Shown here: piece after piece, positions 21,271 through 22,463 of the stretch
How the letters are laid out: every line of letters begins with the position of its first letter
Position numbering within the stretch: position 1 is the stretch's first letter
NCBI RefSeq assembly: GCF_022780145.1
Contig: NZ_JALEXO010000285.1
Location: forward strand, 1-22,463
Direction: 5' to 3'
Length of the DNA stretch: 22,463 nt
From: Intestinibacter sp.
GTDB taxonomy: Bacteria; Bacillota; Clostridia; Peptostreptococcales; Peptostreptococcaceae
Program-made: the position numbers and the translations under genes
The notes under the pieces: model-generated
What the model was told of the DNA's origin: nothing
The model's database searches: none
Seen by the model: only the letters and a program-made list of their open reading frames with translations

Positions 21271-22463
21271 TTATTTTCTGTATAAATACTCGCCCTTCGT
21301 ATTAGTTAAATTATATGCGCAAAATGGTACTAATTTTATATTTTCATCGTCACTTACAACGTGTATATAGCATTGCTTTAATCTATCTATATCTAAGTTC
21401 CATGCATCCTGGAATAACATGGCAGATATAGCCAAAGTGTATTTTTCAAATCTTTCAATAAAATCATCTAAAGATTTTGTTCCTATTACTTCTTGTTTTT
21501 TAGGAGACTCACTTGAGCAACAGCATGAAGCTTCTTCTACCTTAACTTCCGGCTTTGATGAACAGCAGCATGAAGTTTCTTCTGCTTCTATAGAACTACA
21601 ATTTATCGGTTCATTTGTGTCTATGCCCTCTCTAGCAGACCATTGTTTAGCGACAAACTCTCTAGATTGCTTTGATGAAGTAGGCTTTGAACAACAAGAA
21701 GTTCTACTTCCTAGAGCTCTTAGACTTCTATCTTCATTGACTAAGAAGTTCGCGTGGAAAGAGCAATAAGAGTTTTCGGCTCCTCCTGGCATGAAGTCTC
21801 CTACCTTCATCTTGCCATTCATTTGTTTTTCTATTTCCTTAATCATCTTAGGAATAGTTATTCTAAATGTTTCATCTCTATTTTCATATCTACCAAAGTA
21901 GCTAATAGGTTGGAAGTGAACTCCTCTTACTGCAGGCATATTGTTTATCGCAAATTCTATTATTTTTCCCAATTGATCTAGATTTGCATCCTTTTCTACA
22001 GTAGGAACTAATACTACCCCTACGCCTGCCTTTTTACAATTTTCGATTGCTTTTAGCTTAGTTCTAAGCAACTTCTTACCTCTAAGTCTTATATAAGGCT
22101 TTTCAGTAAGCCCATCGAATTGTAAAAATACAGTATTTAATCCAGCTTCAGCTAGCTTCTTGATATAGTCTGCATCCTCAGCTATTCTAATACCATTAGT
22201 ATTTAATTGGAAGAAGGTAAATCCTTTTTCCCTACCTATTTTGATTATTTGATCTAAGTCGTCCCTCATAGTAGGCTCTCCACCTGATAATTGTATATTA
22301 TATGGACCTCCACAATCCATCAAATAATCGAAATATTCAGCCACTCTTTCTATACTTACATCAGGCTTGACATCTTCATTAGCAGATGCAAAGCATATAG
22401 GGCATTTTAAGTTGCATCTATCAGTTAATTCAAGTAGTACACAGCAAGTCTCTTGTCTATGCT
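21271..22463 (-). CDS. Radical SAM enzyme with Cys-rich insert (5' end outside window)
   Basis: The frame is open to the right edge, so the start is missing; 396 residues are visible. Near the edge: ETCCVLLELTDRCNLKCPICFA, with the 4Fe-4S triad Cys16, Cys20, Cys23 of the visible part. Then QLSGGEPT (59-65) and the rest of the SAM barrel to about 190. An insert follows with TSCCSK (about 255), TSCCCSS (about 296) and ASCCCSS (about 311). The last domain ends QCYIHVV...LVPFCAYNLTN. The CCCSS blocks come from a 45-base tandem repeat. It resembles the TrsS-type radical SAM family by context and layout (from memory). Some relatives use selenocysteine; here no in-frame TGA is seen, so this is a Cys form. 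It is the first visible gene of a unit with the ligase and histidine phosphatase. Confidence 0.88.
   Translation of the reverse strand, partial: HRQETCCVLLELTDRCNLKCPICFASANEDVKPDVSIERVAEYFDYLMDCGGPYNIQLSGGEPTMRDDLDQIIKIGREKGFTFFQLNTNGIRIAEDADYIKKLAEAGLNTVFLQFDGLTEKPYIRLRGKKLLRTKLKAIENCKKAGVGVVLVPTVEKDANLDQLGKIIEFAINNMPAVRGVHFQPISYFGRYENRDETFRITIPKMIKEIEKQMNGKMKVGDFMPGGAENSYCSFHANFLVNEDRSLRALGSRTSCCSKPTSSKQSREFVAKQWSAREGIDTNEPINCSSIEAEETSCCCSSKPEVKVEEASCCCSSESPKKQEVIGTKSLDDFIERFEKYTLAISAMLFQDAWNLDIDRLKQCYIHVVSDDENIKLVPFCAYNLTNTKGEYLYRK
21514..21583 (-). repeat. 45-base tandem repeat encoding EE(A/T)SCCCSS
   Basis: 25 bases at 21514-21538 recur at 21559-21583 with three differences, period 45 (15 codons). 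Both copies encode EE-A/T-SCCCSS. Internal duplication in the radical SAM gene. Confidence 0.85.

Noticed and set aside
21271..22344. Radical SAM gene starting at the GTG at 22344
   Set aside because: The frame stays open upstream and encodes the CNLKCPIC iron-sulfur motif, so the true start lies outside the window.
21271..22463. Selenocysteine codon in the radical SAM gene
   Set aside because: The frame is open from the window edge to its TAA with no in-frame TGA; the candidate positions are Cys.

Overview
The window is AT-rich DNA from a low-GC Gram-positive anaerobe. The clostridial features are AGGAGG/GGGGG-type ribosome sites, frequent TTG starts, a HisZ-dependent short HisG, a RocB-type M20 hydrolase and ferredoxin-type proteins. 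Gene content suggests Clostridia, most likely the Peptostreptococcaceae, but I cannot name the species. All protein genes except one (18906-19298) are read from the minus strand, so transcription runs right to left.

Layout, left to right. (1) 1-293: promoter and 5' tip of a gene that leaves the window. (2) 294-1587: an HD-domain hydrolase and a cupin with a Tyr/Met/Pro-rich N-terminus, each with its own terminator. (3) 1882-3663: a two-gene lipoprotein operon, a NodB-type polysaccharide deacetylase followed by a PrsA-like foldase, preceded by a perfect 38-bp direct repeat. (4) 4035-10237: the histidine operon hisZ-G-C-B-H-A-F-I. Its leader encodes a 24-residue peptide with five consecutive His codons, followed by mutually exclusive RNA helices and a terminator. 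This is a complete translation-coupled attenuator. (5) 10271-13683: a degenerate Fic-domain protein with a winged helix, a RocB-like M20 hydrolase and a small unknown protein. (6) 13760-16929: a second unknown protein, dihydroorotase (pyrC) and a DUF362/ferredoxin protein. The Shine-Dalgarno of pyrC is separated from its ATG by a perfect hairpin. (7) 17003-18401: a small unknown protein and a molybdopterin-binding (MoeA-like) protein with a C-terminal four-Cys cluster. Upstream of it is a structured leader RNA behind a near-consensus promoter. (8) 18906-22463: one plus-strand unknown gene, then a minus-strand unit of radical SAM enzyme (5' end outside the window), PaaK-like AMP-forming ligase and histidine phosphatase.

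How the genes fit together. The his operon supplies most steps from PRPP to histidinol phosphate, but the window has no hisD, no hisE and no histidinol-phosphatase. The radical SAM/ligase/phosphatase unit next to a molybdopterin-binding protein resembles clusters I remember from molybdenum/selenium-related contexts (TrsS and DVU_1553 family names). It is the best candidate here for a poorly described system. The most sequence-supported regulatory findings are the his attenuator, the pyrC hairpin between SD and start, and the leader RNA at about 18577-18700.

Many terminator stems are fully paired only as minus-strand RNA, because C/A mismatches on the plus strand become G-U pairs. This independently confirms the transcription direction.
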